A DNA stretch of 64,000 nt, from positions 310,001 through 374,000 of the forward strand of contig NZ_JAHTKP010000002.1 of NCBI RefSeq assembly GCF_019192735.1. The letters run 5' to 3'. The stretch is from Kitasatospora aureofaciens (GTDB lineage: Bacteria > Actinomycetota > Actinomycetes > Streptomycetales > Streptomycetaceae). This document shows positions 17,277-25,666 of this stretch, in pieces. Under the pieces are notes generated by a model. It saw only the letters and a program-made list of their open reading frames with translations. It was not told where the DNA came from and made no database searches. Every line of letters begins with the position of its first letter. Positions within the stretch are counted from its first letter, which is position 1. Position numbers and translations under genes: made by a program.

Positions 17277-19235
17277 TCAGCCGCGGACGGCCGTCGCCTC
17301 GCGCAGCAGCCCGGCCACGATGTCCACGCCCTCGCGGGTCAACACCGACTCGGGGTGGAACTGGAGGCCGGCGAAGCCGGGGCCGCGGAGCGCGTGCACG
17401 TCGCCGGTGACGGCGTCCCGGGCGACCTCGACGCCCTCGGCGGCGAGCCGGGCCGCGTCGGCGTCCGAGCAGCGCGCGGTGAACGTGTTGTAGAAGCCGA
17501 CCGTGCGCTTGGTGCCGAACAGGTCGACGGTCTCCTGCGCGCCCTGGTACGGGACGGCCTTGCGCCCGAGCGCGAGCCCGAGTTCGGCGGCGAGCAGCTG
17601 GTGGCTGAGGCAGACCGCGAGCAGCGGCGCCGTCCGGGTGCCGGCCCGGACGGCGGCCAGCGCGTCCGCCACGATCGGCCGGAGCAGCGCCATCTTGGGG
17701 TCGTCGGCGAGCGCCGGGTCGCCCGGCCCGGGCCCGAGCACCAGCGGCCCGCGGTGGGCGGCGACCAGTGCGCGCAGGCCGGGCTCGTCGTAGCGGACGA
17801 CGGAGACCCGGTGGCCGAGCGAGGTGAGCAGGTGGGCGAGCATCGCGGTGAAGGTGTCCTCGCCGTCGACCACGAGGGTCGGCACGGGCTCGGTGACCTC
17901 GGCCGGCGTCTGCATCCGCAGCCAGAACGCCGCGAGGCCGCCGCGCCGGGCGTCGAGCGCGGCCTGGACCCGGTGGTCGTCGCCGAGCCGGGGCCCGTTC
18001 GGGCTGGGCAGCCGGGCGGGTACGGTCCGGGCGCCGATCGCGGTGAGCACCCCGGCGGCCTTGGCGTGGGTCTCGGCGACCTCGGACTCCGGGTCGGAGT
18101 GCCGGACGAGGGTGGCGCCGACCCGGACGACGAGGCGGCCGGTGGCCGGGTCGATGTCGGCGGTGCGGATGCAGATGGGGGAGTCGAGCAGCTGCCCGCC
18201 GCTGGCGGAGCGGCCGATCAGGGCGAGCGCGCCGGAGTAGTAGCCGCGCCCGCCGCGCTCGTAGCGCTTGATGACGCGGGTGGCGTTCTGGACCGGGCTG
18301 CCGGTGACGGTCGCCGCGAACATCGTCTCCTTGAGCACCTCGCGGACGTCGAGCGAGGTACGCCCGCGCAGCTCGTACTCGGTGTGGGCGAGGTGGGACA
18401 TCTCCTTGAGCCGGGGGCCGAGCACCTGCCCGCCGAGGTCGCCGACGGTGCACATCATCTTCAGCTCTTCGTCGACGACCATCGTGAGCTCTTCCAACTC
18501 CTTGGGGTCGTGCAGGAATTGGAGCAGCGAGTCGAGGTCGGCGCCGCCCGCCGGATAACGGTAGGTGCCGGAGATGGGGTTCATCACGACGGTGCCGCCG
18601 CTCTGCCGGACGTGCACCTCGGGCGAGGCGCCGACCAAACAGCGGCCTGGCTCGCCTCCGGCAGGACGGTCCCCGGTGTGCACCAGGAACGTCCAGTACG
18701 CGCCGCGCTCCTGGTCGAGCAGCCGCCGGAACAGGGTGAGCGCGAGCGCGGGGGAGTAGTTGTCGAGGGTGGCACTGAAGTCGCGCCGGATCACGAAGTT
18801 GGCGCCCTCGCCGTTGCCGATCTCGTCCTCGATCACCCGCCGGACGATCGCGGCGTACGCCTCGTCGTCCACGTCGAACGATCCGCCGGACAGCGAGACC
18901 GGCAACTGCGGTAGTGCGGAGGCGAATTCGGCCAGCGGCAGGGTGTACTGCTCGGTCACCGCGAGGGCCTGCAGCGGGGTGCCGTCGTCGTGCGCCTGGA
19001 AGCCGCGCTCGCGGATCTGCCGGTACGGGACGAGTGCGAGCAGGTCGTGGACCGGGCCGGCGGCCGGGGCGCCGGAGCGGACCGGCAGGTCGGCGAGGCG
19101 CTCGTAGCTGTCGACGGTGCCCAGCAGCACCTCGACGGTGTCCGGGGCGAGCCGGGGGGTGCGGCGGTGCAGCAGGGCGAAGGCGGGGGCGTCGGGGCCG
19201 GTGAGGCGGGCGAGCAGGTCGGCGGGCGTGGTCAC
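17277..19235 (-). CDS. trpEG: Anthranilate synthase, fused TrpE-TrpG
   Basis: A 652-residue fusion. Residues ~1-430 are the chorismate-utilising component, with NPISGTYRYP, SHLAHTEYELRGR, TGSPVQNATRVI and GALALIGRSA. Residues ~455-650 are the class I glutamine amidotransferase: LGPGPGDP, the nucleophile in LLAVCLSHQLLA, and the His-Glu in GLQFHPESVL. It makes anthranilate from chorismate and glutamine, the first step to tryptophan. A tryptophan-codon leader peptide and attenuator lie upstream (19311-19421), so the gene answers to tryptophan. The fused form is shared with S. venezuelae-type TrpE(G) and with PhzE; the trp attenuator favours primary tryptophan synthesis. Confidence 0.95.
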   Translation of the reverse strand: MTTPADLLARLTGPDAPAFALLHRRTPRLAPDTVEVLLGTVDSYERLADLPVRSGAPAAGPVHDLLALVPYRQIRERGFQAHDDGTPLQALAVTEQYTLPLAEFASALPQLPVSLSGGSFDVDDEAYAAIVRRVIEDEIGNGEGANFVIRRDFSATLDNYSPALALTLFRRLLDQERGAYWTFLVHTGDRPAGGEPGRCLVGASPEVHVRQSGGTVVMNPISGTYRYPAGGADLDSLLQFLHDPKELEELTMVVDEELKMMCTVGDLGGQVLGPRLKEMSHLAHTEYELRGRTSLDVREVLKETMFAATVTGSPVQNATRVIKRYERGGRGYYSGALALIGRSASGGQLLDSPICIRTADIDPATGRLVVRVGATLVRHSDPESEVAETHAKAAGVLTAIGARTVPARLPSPNGPRLGDDHRVQAALDARRGGLAAFWLRMQTPAEVTEPVPTLVVDGEDTFTAMLAHLLTSLGHRVSVVRYDEPGLRALVAAHRGPLVLGPGPGDPALADDPKMALLRPIVADALAAVRAGTRTAPLLAVCLSHQLLAAELGLALGRKAVPYQGAQETVDLFGTKRTVGFYNTFTARCSDADAARLAAEGVEVARDAVTGDVHALRGPGFAGLQFHPESVLTREGVDIVAGLLREATAVRG

Positions 19236-19310
19236 GGGGCGGCTTCCTTCCGGGGTGGACTGGCAGGTGTGCGGTGCTGGAGTTCCGCTCCCGGAGGGCC
19301 GTCTGCCGAT

Positions 19311-19342
19311 ACGCCGACGGCCGCCCCGAGGGGCGGCCGTCG
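19311..19342 (-). terminator. trp attenuator terminator hairpin
   Basis: 19315-19326 pairs perfectly with 19331-19342 (12 bp, 4-base loop), located between the leader peptide stop and trpEG. Upstream on the RNA, gtgggcc and ggcccac (19390-19368 region) form a 7-bp hairpin that includes the Trp codon end; ribosome stalling there would let the hairpins switch. There is no T-run. Confidence 0.8.
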
Positions 19343-19349
19343 TGTTCGT

Positions 19350-19421
19350 CTAGGAACGCGCGATCGGTGGGCCACCCTTGGGGGAGGCCCACCACCAGGA
19401 GTAGGTGTGGGGCGCGTGCAT
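19350..19421 (-). CDS. trpL: trp leader peptide with three consecutive Trp codons
   Basis: A 23-codon ORF, ATG at 19421 and TAG at 19350-19352. The sequence begins MHAPHTYS, then Trp-Trp-Trp at residues 9-11, and ends IARS. Trp runs are very rare by chance, and this one lies 114 bases upstream of anthranilate synthase with an attenuator hairpin between, the classical design for ribosome-mediated attenuation. TACGCT (19428-19433, minus strand) lies six bases before the ATG, so the transcript may begin at the ATG itself. No ribosome binding site is seen. Confidence 0.93.
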   Translation of the reverse strand: MHAPHTYSWWWASPKGGPPIARS

Positions 19422-19427
19422 GGGCCG

Positions 19428-19433
19428 AGCGTA
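19428..19433 (-). promoter_or_regulatory. -10 box of trpL-trpEG (leaderless spacing)
   Basis: TACGCT on the minus strand ends six bases before the trpL ATG. No good -35 is visible. Confidence 0.5.
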
Positions 19434-19527
19434 GCGGATTGGGCAGGACGGGTGAGGCCGGTCACGCCTTTGTCCGAGTTGTGTCTCACCCCTCGGGCAA
19501 TGGTCACGAATCGGCGTTGGCACCCCG

Positions 19528-19533
19528 TAGCCT
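19528..19533 (+). promoter_or_regulatory. -10 box of aroH (leaderless spacing)
   Basis: TAGCCT ends seven bases before GTG 19541, the spacing of leaderless actinobacterial transcripts. The region lacks a Shine-Dalgarno sequence. Confidence 0.5.
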
Positions 19534-19540
19534 TGGCGAT

Positions 19541-20875
19541 GTGACCGTGACAGATCTCCACACCTGGCAGTCCCTGCCCGCGGCGCAGCAGCCTGAATGG
19601 CCGGACCAAGAGGCTCTGCGCAAGACCCTTGCCGAGCTCGCCTCCTATCCGCCGCTCGTCTTCGCCGGCGAGTGCGACCAGCTGCGCGCCCGGCTCGGTG
19701 CCGTGGCGCGTGGGGAAGCGTTCCTTCTTCAGGGCGGTGACTGTGCCGAGGCCTTCGACGGCGTCTCGGCGGAGCACATCCGCAGCAAGCTGAAGACCCT
19801 GCTCCAGATGGCCGCCGTGCTCACGTACGCGGCCTCGGTGCCGGTCGTGAAGGTGGGCCGGATCGCCGGCCAGTACTCGAAGCCGCGTTCCAAGGCGACC
19901 GAGACCCGCGACGGCGTGACCCTGCCGGTCTACCGGGGCGACTCGGTGAACGGCTTCGACTTCACCCCCGAGTCCCGCATCCCGGACCCGGAGCGCCTGA
20001 AGCGGATGTACAACGCGTCCGCCGCGACGCTGAACCTGGTGCGCGCGTTCACCACCGGTGGCTACGCGGACCTGCGCCAGGTGCACGCCTGGAACCAGGA
20101 CTTCGTCCGCAACTCGCCGGCCGGCCAGCGGTACGAGCAGCTCGCCCGGGAGATCGACAACGCCCTGGCGTTCATGAACGCCTGTGGCGTGGCGCCGGAG
20201 GAGTTCAGGACCGTCGAGTTCTACTCCTCGCACGAGGCGCTGATCCTTGACTACGAGACCGCGCTGACCCGCGTGGACTCGCGCACCGGCGAGCTGTACG
20301 ACGTCTCCGGCCACATGGTGTGGATCGGTGAGCGCACCCGCCAGCTGGACCACGCGCACATCGAGTTCGCCTCGAAGATCCGCAACCCGATCGGGGTCAA
20401 GCTCGGCCCGACCACCTCGGTCGACGAGGCGCTGACCCTGATCGAGAAGCTGGACCCGGAGCGCGAGCCCGGCCGCCTCACCTTCATCACCCGGATGGGC
20501 GCGGGCAAGGTCCGCGACCACCTGCCCACCCTGGTGGAGAAGGTCACCGCGTCCGGCGCGCAGCCGGTGTGGATCTGCGACCCGATGCACGGCAACACCT
20601 TCGAGGCCTCCAGCGGCCACAAGACCCGCCGCTTCGACGACGTGCTCGACGAGGTCAAGGGCTTCTTCGAGGTGCACCGCGCGCTCGGCACCCACCCGGG
20701 CGGCATCCACGTGGAGCTGACCGGCGACGACGTCACCGAGTGTGTCGGCGGCGGCGACGAGGTGCTGGTCGACGACCTGCACCAGCGCTACGAGACGGCC
20801 TGCGACCCGCGGCTCAACCGCAGCCAGTCGCTGGACCTGGCGTTCCTGGTGGCGGAGATGTACCGCGGCCAGTAG
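19541..20875 (+). CDS. aroH: Class II 3-deoxy-D-arabino-heptulosonate-7-phosphate synthase
   Basis: A 444-residue class II (plant-like) DAHP synthase. Motifs: QGGDCAEAFDG, VPVVKVGRIAGQYSKPRS (PEP and metal site), EFYSSHEALILDYE, and WICDPMHGNTFEA. It condenses PEP and erythrose-4-phosphate, the first step of the shikimate pathway. The frame is open to 19274, but GTG 19541 is chosen because homologous sequence begins there and a -10 box lies seven bases before it. It is divergent from trpL-trpEG, pairing the entry step with the tryptophan branch. Its last two codons and TAG lie in a three-copy tandem repeat. In M. tuberculosis the corresponding position is Rv2178c (aroG). Confidence 0.96.
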   Translation: MTVTDLHTWQSLPAAQQPEWPDQEALRKTLAELASYPPLVFAGECDQLRARLGAVARGEAFLLQGGDCAEAFDGVSAEHIRSKLKTLLQMAAVLTYAASVPVVKVGRIAGQYSKPRSKATETRDGVTLPVYRGDSVNGFDFTPESRIPDPERLKRMYNASAATLNLVRAFTTGGYADLRQVHAWNQDFVRNSPAGQRYEQLAREIDNALAFMNACGVAPEEFRTVEFYSSHEALILDYETALTRVDSRTGELYDVSGHMVWIGERTRQLDHAHIEFASKIRNPIGVKLGPTTSVDEALTLIEKLDPEREPGRLTFITRMGAGKVRDHLPTLVEKVTASGAQPVWICDPMHGNTFEASSGHKTRRFDDVLDEVKGFFEVHRALGTHPGGIHVELTGDDVTECVGGGDEVLVDDLHQRYETACDPRLNRSQSLDLAFLVAEMYRGQ

Positions 20876-20911
20876 GGATCAGGCCAGTAGGGATCAGGCC
20901 AGTAGGGATCA
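20867..20911. repeat. Three perfect tandem 15-bp repeats spanning the aroH stop codon
   Basis: ggccagtagggatca at 20867, 20882 and 20897, all identical. The first holds the final Gly-Gln-TAG of aroH. The unit is five codons, so each later copy gives another in-frame TAG. Confidence 0.97.
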
Positions 20912-20943
20912 GGATCACCGGCGCCGAGGCACCGAATGTGACG

Positions 20944-20988
20944 AAGGCCCCTCCGGATTCGGGATTCCCGAGCCCGGAGGGGCTTTTT
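20944..20988 (+). terminator. Intrinsic terminator after aroH
   Basis: 20944-20956 pairs with 20974-20986, with a further inner stem (tcggg/cccga), ending in ttttt at 20984-20988. A strong Rho-independent terminator. Confidence 0.93.
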
Positions 20989-21006
20989 CACGCCCGGATC
21001 GCCAGG

Positions 21007-21041
21007 TAAGGTGAGGCTCAGTGAACTAAGGCAAGCCTTAG
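21007..21041 (+). promoter_or_regulatory. Tandem iron-box-like operators upstream of bfd
   Basis: 21007-21025 matches the DmdR/IdeR box TTAGGTTAGGCTCACCTAA at 14 of 19 positions (consensus as recalled). It is followed immediately by a perfect dyad ctaaggc-aa-gccttag (21026-21041). This suggests control of bfd by an iron-responsive DtxR-family repressor. Confidence 0.65.
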
Positions 21042-21090
21042 TCAAGATCGTTTCGCCGAACGGCGCCGCACCACCCCAGGAGAGACCGCT

Positions 21091-21372
21091 ATGTACGTGT
21101 GCATGTGCCATGCGGTCACCGAGGACCAGGTGAAGAAGGCGATCGACACGGGTGCCAACACCCCGCGCCAGATCGCCAAGGGCTGCAAGGCCGGCACCGA
21201 CTGCGGGTCCTGCGTCCGCCGGATCCAGGCGCTGCTGGGCGAGCACGGCGCCCGGCCCTGCCCGACCGCCCGGCTGGCCGCCAGGCTCGGCCTGGCCGAA
21301 CCGGACGCCCCGGCCGCGCCCGCCCCGGCCCTGCCTGGTCCGGCCCCGGTCGTCCCGCTGCGCGCGGCCTGA
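21091..21372 (+). CDS. bfd: Bacterioferritin-associated ferredoxin (2Fe-2S)
   Basis: A 93-residue protein. The Bfd-like [2Fe-2S] ligands are Cys4 and Cys6 in VCMCHAV and CxxC in GTDCGSCVRR. The C-terminal ~35 residues are an Ala/Pro tail. Bfd passes electrons to bacterioferritin to reduce and release stored iron; the bacterioferritin gene lies convergent 16 bases away. ATG 21091 follows CAGGAGAG. Iron-box-like palindromes lie 50-85 bases upstream, which fits expression under iron limitation. Confidence 0.93.
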   Translation: MYVCMCHAVTEDQVKKAIDTGANTPRQIAKGCKAGTDCGSCVRRIQALLGEHGARPCPTARLAARLGLAEPDAPAAPAPALPGPAPVVPLRAA

Positions 21373-21388
21373 CCGGCCGCGAGGGGGC

Positions 21389-21868
21389 TCAGGACTCCGG
21401 CTGCTCGATCAGCTGGGCGATGTAGAGCGCCTCGCCGAGCTTCTCCAGGAGCTCCAGCTGGGTGTCGAGGTAGTCGATGTGGTGCTCCTCGTCCGCCAGG
21501 ATGTCCTCGAAGATGTTCGCCGAGGTGACGTCGTTCTTGGCGCGCATCACCACGATCCCGCGCTTGAGCCGGTCGATCGCCTCGACCTCGATCTGGCGGT
21601 CCGCCTCGAACATCTCCTTGACCGTCTGCCCGATCCGGACGTGGAACAGCCGCTGGTAGTTCGGCAGACCCTCCAGGAAGAGGATCCGGTCGGTGAGCAC
21701 CTCGGCGTGCTTCATCTCGTCGAAGGACTCGTGCCGGGTGTACTTGGCGAGCTTCGTCCAGCCGAAGTTCTCCTGCATCTTGGCGTGCAGGAAGTACTGG
21801 TTGATCGCGGTCAGCTCGGCGGTGAGCTGCTCGTTGAGGAACTCGATGACCTCTGGATCGCCCTGCAT
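21389..21868 (-). CDS. bfr: Bacterioferritin
   Basis: A 159-residue four-helix ferritin, the usual family length. MQGDPEVIEFLNEQLTAELTAINQYFLH starts helix 1 with the diiron Glu; HESFDEMKHAE carries the Glu-x2-His pair; ADEEHHIDYLDTQLELLEKLG is the closing helix. Met52-region DEMKH.. and the Bfr-type length agree with haem-bridged dimers, but haem binding is inferred. ATG 21868 follows GGGAGG at good spacing. It stores iron as a ferric mineral in a 24-mer. A long inverted repeat lies upstream at 21953-21999. Confidence 0.95.
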   Translation of the reverse strand: MQGDPEVIEFLNEQLTAELTAINQYFLHAKMQENFGWTKLAKYTRHESFDEMKHAEVLTDRILFLEGLPNYQRLFHVRIGQTVKEMFEADRQIEVEAIDRLKRGIVVMRAKNDVTSANIFEDILADEEHHIDYLDTQLELLEKLGEALYIAQLIEQPES

Positions 21869-21952
21869 GGCGCTGCCTCCCTGCGCTACGTCCTGCTGTG
21901 AGTCCTGCGCTGCGCATCCTGGCACCGTGATGGGAAGAAATTCCAGTAAGTT

Positions 21953-21999
21953 CACACTCACTAGGACATGTGTCGGAATATCCGATTTGGGTGAGTGTG
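21953..21999. repeat. Nested inverted repeat upstream of bfr
   Basis: Perfect 9-bp arms cacactcac (21953-21961) and gtgagtgtg (21991-21999) enclose a smaller dyad tcgga-ata-tccga (21973-21985). It lies 85-131 bases before bfr on the minus strand and about 90 bases before the divergent oxidoreductase gene. Confidence 0.7.
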
Positions 22000-22087
22000 G
22001 TGCCTTCCTTGGCCCGTACGAGCGGGGCGCACGACCACGCAAAGGGGCGCGCACCGGGGCCTGACCGCCGTCTGTCACCATGGAGCC

Positions 22088-22717
22088 ATGGGTCAGTCCG
22101 AACAAGAACCGCTTCCGCCGTCTGACCCGAGGCTCCCCCCGGGGCAGCGCGCCCAGCGCGGCTGGCCCGCCCTGCACTACGGGCCCGTCCCCCGCTTCAA
22201 GCCGCTGACCTGGGACCTCCAGGTGTTCGGTGCGACCGCCTCGGCGGAGAAGCACAGCTGGGACTTCGCCGCCTTCAGCGCCCTGCCCCGCACCACCGTC
22301 CGCGCGGACCTGCACTGCGTCACCAAGTTCTCGATGCTCGGCAACGAGTGGACGGGCGTGCCGGCCGCCGCCCTCCTCGACCTGGTGCCCCCGGAGCCCG
22401 GCGTCACCCACGTGATGGTCTGGGCCGAGTACGGCTACAGCGCCAACCTCCGGCTGGCCGACTTTGCCGACCCGCGCACGATCTTCGCCACCCACCGCAA
22501 CGGCGAGCCGCTGACCGCCGAACACGGCTTCCCGGTCCGGCTGATCGTCCCGCAGCTGTACGCCTGGAAGGGCCCCAAGTGGGTCCGCGCGATCGAGTAC
22601 ATGCGGGCCGACCGGCGCGGCTTCTGGGAGGAGCGCGGCTACCACAACCTCGCCGACCCGTGGCGTGAGCAGCGCTACTCCTACCAGGAGGAGCCCGGCG
22701 AAGGCCCGCTGCGCTGA
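22088..22717 (+). CDS. Molybdopterin-dependent oxidoreductase (sulfite-oxidase fold)
   Basis: A 209-residue protein matching the oxidoreductase molybdopterin-binding domain: GPVPRFKPLTWDLQVFG, then the Mo-coordinating Cys in ADLHCVTKFSMLGNEWTGV, EYGYSANLRLADF and GFPVRLIVPQLYAWKGPKWV. It lacks the C-terminal dimerisation domain of full sulfite oxidases and has no signal peptide, so it is probably a cytoplasmic single-domain enzyme of the YedY/MsrP-related type; substrate unknown. ATG 22088 is weakly preceded by GGAG. It is convergent with the kinase gene. Confidence 0.9.
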   Translation: MGQSEQEPLPPSDPRLPPGQRAQRGWPALHYGPVPRFKPLTWDLQVFGATASAEKHSWDFAAFSALPRTTVRADLHCVTKFSMLGNEWTGVPAAALLDLVPPEPGVTHVMVWAEYGYSANLRLADFADPRTIFATHRNGEPLTAEHGFPVRLIVPQLYAWKGPKWVRAIEYMRADRRGFWEERGYHNLADPWREQRYSYQEEPGEGPLR

Positions 22718-22759
22718 ATCGCCCTGCCCGGGTGAACCACCTTGAGTGGCCGAATCGCC

Positions 22760-24544
22760 TCAGATGAACGGGAAGTTGACCATCACCGAGGTGTGCTGCG
22801 GGCGGCGCTCGCCGGCCGCGGGGAACTGGCTGGTCGCCTTGCCGTTGCCGAAGAGGTTGACCCCGGTGGTCTGCATCGTGAACCCGGCCGCCGCCAGCGC
22901 CTTCTCCGCGGCGTCCTTCGTCATCCCGGTCACGTCCGGGACCGGCACCATGCCCTTGCTGACCACCAGCGAGACCGGGGTGTTCTCCGGTACCTGCTGA
23001 CCGGCGGCCGGCGAGCTGCTGATCACCGTGCCCTCCGGGACGGTGTCGTTGTACGTCCCGGTCACCGAGCCCTTGGCCAGCTGCGCGCCGGTCAGCGCGG
23101 CCGCGGCCTGGTCGGCGGGCTTGCCGGTGACGTCCGGCACGGCGATCCGCTTCGGGCCCTTGGAGACGGTCACCGTCACGGCGTCGCTCTTGCGGGCCCG
23201 GGTGCCCACCCCGGGGTCGGTGGAGATCACCTGGCCGGACGGGACGGTCTCGCTGTACGCGTCGACGAACCGCCCGTGCATGCCCTCCTTGTCCAGGATC
23301 CGCTGCGCCTCGGCCCGGTCCTTGCCGAGCACCCCGGGCACCGGCCCGTACAGCGCCTCGGACAGCCCGTACGTCGCGCCGCCGACCACCAGCACCAGGG
23401 CGGCCAGCACGGCCCCCCAGATCAGCGGCTTGCGGGGGACCCGGCGCAGCCGGCTCGGGCGGCGCGGGCGCACCGGGGTCGGCTCGTTGTACGGGCGGGG
23501 CTCGGCCAGCAGCTGGTCCATCAGGTCCGGCGGGACGTCCAGGACGCTGGTGCGCTCGGCCGGCGGCGGGTCGGCCGGCTGGGGCAGCGGCTGGATCACC
23601 GAGGTCGGCTCGCTGGTCGGGTAGCGCGGGCTGGGCCGGGTGGAGGCCGGCGGCTCGGCGTCCAGTTCGGCCGGGGTGAGCGTGCGGCGGACCCGCTGGA
23701 GGGCGGCCAGCAGCTCGACCGCGTCGTACGGGCGGGCGTCCGGGGTGCGGGCGCAGGCGCCGACCACTATCGCGTCCAGCGCCGGGGTGACGGAGGGGAC
23801 GGCCAGCGACGGCGCGGGGACGTCCTCGTGCAGGTGCTTGTACATGACCTGGACGGGGTTGTCGCCGGTGTGCGGACGCCGGCCGGTGAGCATCTCGTAC
23901 AGCAGGATGCCGGCGGCGTAGACGTCGACGCGCTGGTCGGTGGGGGCGTCCGGGAGGATCTGCTCGGGCGCCAGGTAGGAGACGGTGCCCATGACGGTGC
24001 CGCCGGTCGCGGTGGACGTCGAGGTGGGCGAGCCGTCGGCGGCGTTGAGCACCCGCACCAGGCCGAAGTCGGCGACCTTGACCAGGCCGCCGTCGGTGAT
24101 CAGCACGTTCTCCGGCTTGACGTCCCGGTGGACCAGCCCGGCCCGGTGGGCGGCGCCGAGCGCGGCGAGCACCGGCTCCAGGACGTCCAGGGCGGCCCGG
24201 ACCGACAGCGCGCCGCGGTCGCGCAGGAGGTCGCGCAGGGTGCGGCCGGGCACGTACTCCATGGCGAGAAAAACGTTCCCGCCGTCGGCGCCCTGGTCGA
24301 AGACGTTGACCACGTTGGGGTGGCTGAGCCGGGCGACCGCCTTGGCCTCGCGGATGAACCGGGCGGTGAAGCCCTCGTCCCCGGCGAGGTCGGGGTGCAT
24401 CACCTTGAGTGCGAGCACGCGGTCGAGGCGGGTGTCGGTGCCCTTGTAGACCGTGGACATCCCACCGGTCGCGATGCGCTGCTCGACCCGGTACCGGCCG
24501 TCGAGCAGGGTACCGATCAGAGGGTCGTGCAGCGCCATATCCAC
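22760..24544 (-). CDS. Membrane Ser/Thr protein kinase with three PASTA domains
   Basis: A 594-residue PknB-like kinase. Kinase domain about 14-275: P-loop IATGGMSTVYKG, Lys47 in ALKVMH, catalytic HRDVKPEN, DFG, activation loop GTVMGTVSYLAPE. A disordered Pro-rich linker follows, one membrane segment (LIWGAVLAALVLVVGGATYG) near residue 400, then three PASTA repeats starting PVPGVLGKDRAE, IAVPDVTGKPAD and VPVPDVTGMTKD. PASTA domains sense muropeptides outside the cell. The frame extends to 24589, but GTG 24544 is chosen: TACACT ends six bases before it, so the mRNA is probably leaderless; ATG 24538 is the alternative. By position it corresponds to PknL (Rv2176), which I recall as lacking PASTA domains. 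Confidence 0.92.
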   Translation of the reverse strand: MDMALHDPLIGTLLDGRYRVEQRIATGGMSTVYKGTDTRLDRVLALKVMHPDLAGDEGFTARFIREAKAVARLSHPNVVNVFDQGADGGNVFLAMEYVPGRTLRDLLRDRGALSVRAALDVLEPVLAALGAAHRAGLVHRDVKPENVLITDGGLVKVADFGLVRVLNAADGSPTSTSTATGGTVMGTVSYLAPEQILPDAPTDQRVDVYAAGILLYEMLTGRRPHTGDNPVQVMYKHLHEDVPAPSLAVPSVTPALDAIVVGACARTPDARPYDAVELLAALQRVRRTLTPAELDAEPPASTRPSPRYPTSEPTSVIQPLPQPADPPPAERTSVLDVPPDLMDQLLAEPRPYNEPTPVRPRRPSRLRRVPRKPLIWGAVLAALVLVVGGATYGLSEALYGPVPGVLGKDRAEAQRILDKEGMHGRFVDAYSETVPSGQVISTDPGVGTRARKSDAVTVTVSKGPKRIAVPDVTGKPADQAAAALTGAQLAKGSVTGTYNDTVPEGTVISSSPAAGQQVPENTPVSLVVSKGMVPVPDVTGMTKDAAEKALAAAGFTMQTTGVNLFGNGKATSQFPAAGERRPQHTSVMVNFPFI

Positions 24545-24550
24545 CCGGCG

Positions 24551-24556
24551 AGTGTA
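24551..24556 (-). promoter_or_regulatory. -10 box of the PASTA kinase gene (leaderless spacing)
   Basis: TACACT on the minus strand ends six bases before GTG 24544. No Shine-Dalgarno sequence is present. Confidence 0.5.
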
Positions 24557-24634
24557 GTGGCGTAGCCGCGCGCCGGTCCCGGAGGACATCGCCCCGGGAC
24601 CGGCTGTGCCCGGCTTGTGACACGGGAACGAGTC

Positions 24635-25456
<822 letters not shown>

Positions 25457-25666
25457 TCAGCCTCCCTGCACGGCGGTGAGGATCTCGATCCGGTCGCCCG
25501 CCGACAGCCGGGTGTCCGACCACGAACTGCGCGGCACCACGGCCTCGTTGAGTGCGGCGGCGACGCCCGAGTTGGCCTTGCTGAGGGTGGCCACCACCTC
25601 GGCGAGGGTGGCCGTGGCGGCCACCTGGCGGGGCTCGCCGTTGACGGTCAGTGCGATGTCGGTCAT
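25457..25666 (-). CDS. thiS: Sulfur carrier protein ThiS
   Basis: A 69-residue ubiquitin-like protein: TVNGEPRQVAATATLAEVV at the start and the required C-terminal Gly-Gly (ILTAVQGG), which is adenylated and turned into a thiocarboxylate that gives sulfur to ThiG. Length is typical. Its ATG overlaps the thiO stop (ATGA). Confidence 0.96.
   Translation of the reverse strand: MTDIALTVNGEPRQVAATATLAEVVATLSKANSGVAAALNEAVVPRSSWSDTRLSAGDRIEILTAVQGG

Noticed and set aside
17277..19235. Fused TrpEG read as PhzE from a phenazine cluster
   Set aside because: The tryptophan leader peptide and attenuator and the neighbouring DAHP synthase indicate primary tryptophan synthesis; no other phz gene is nearby.
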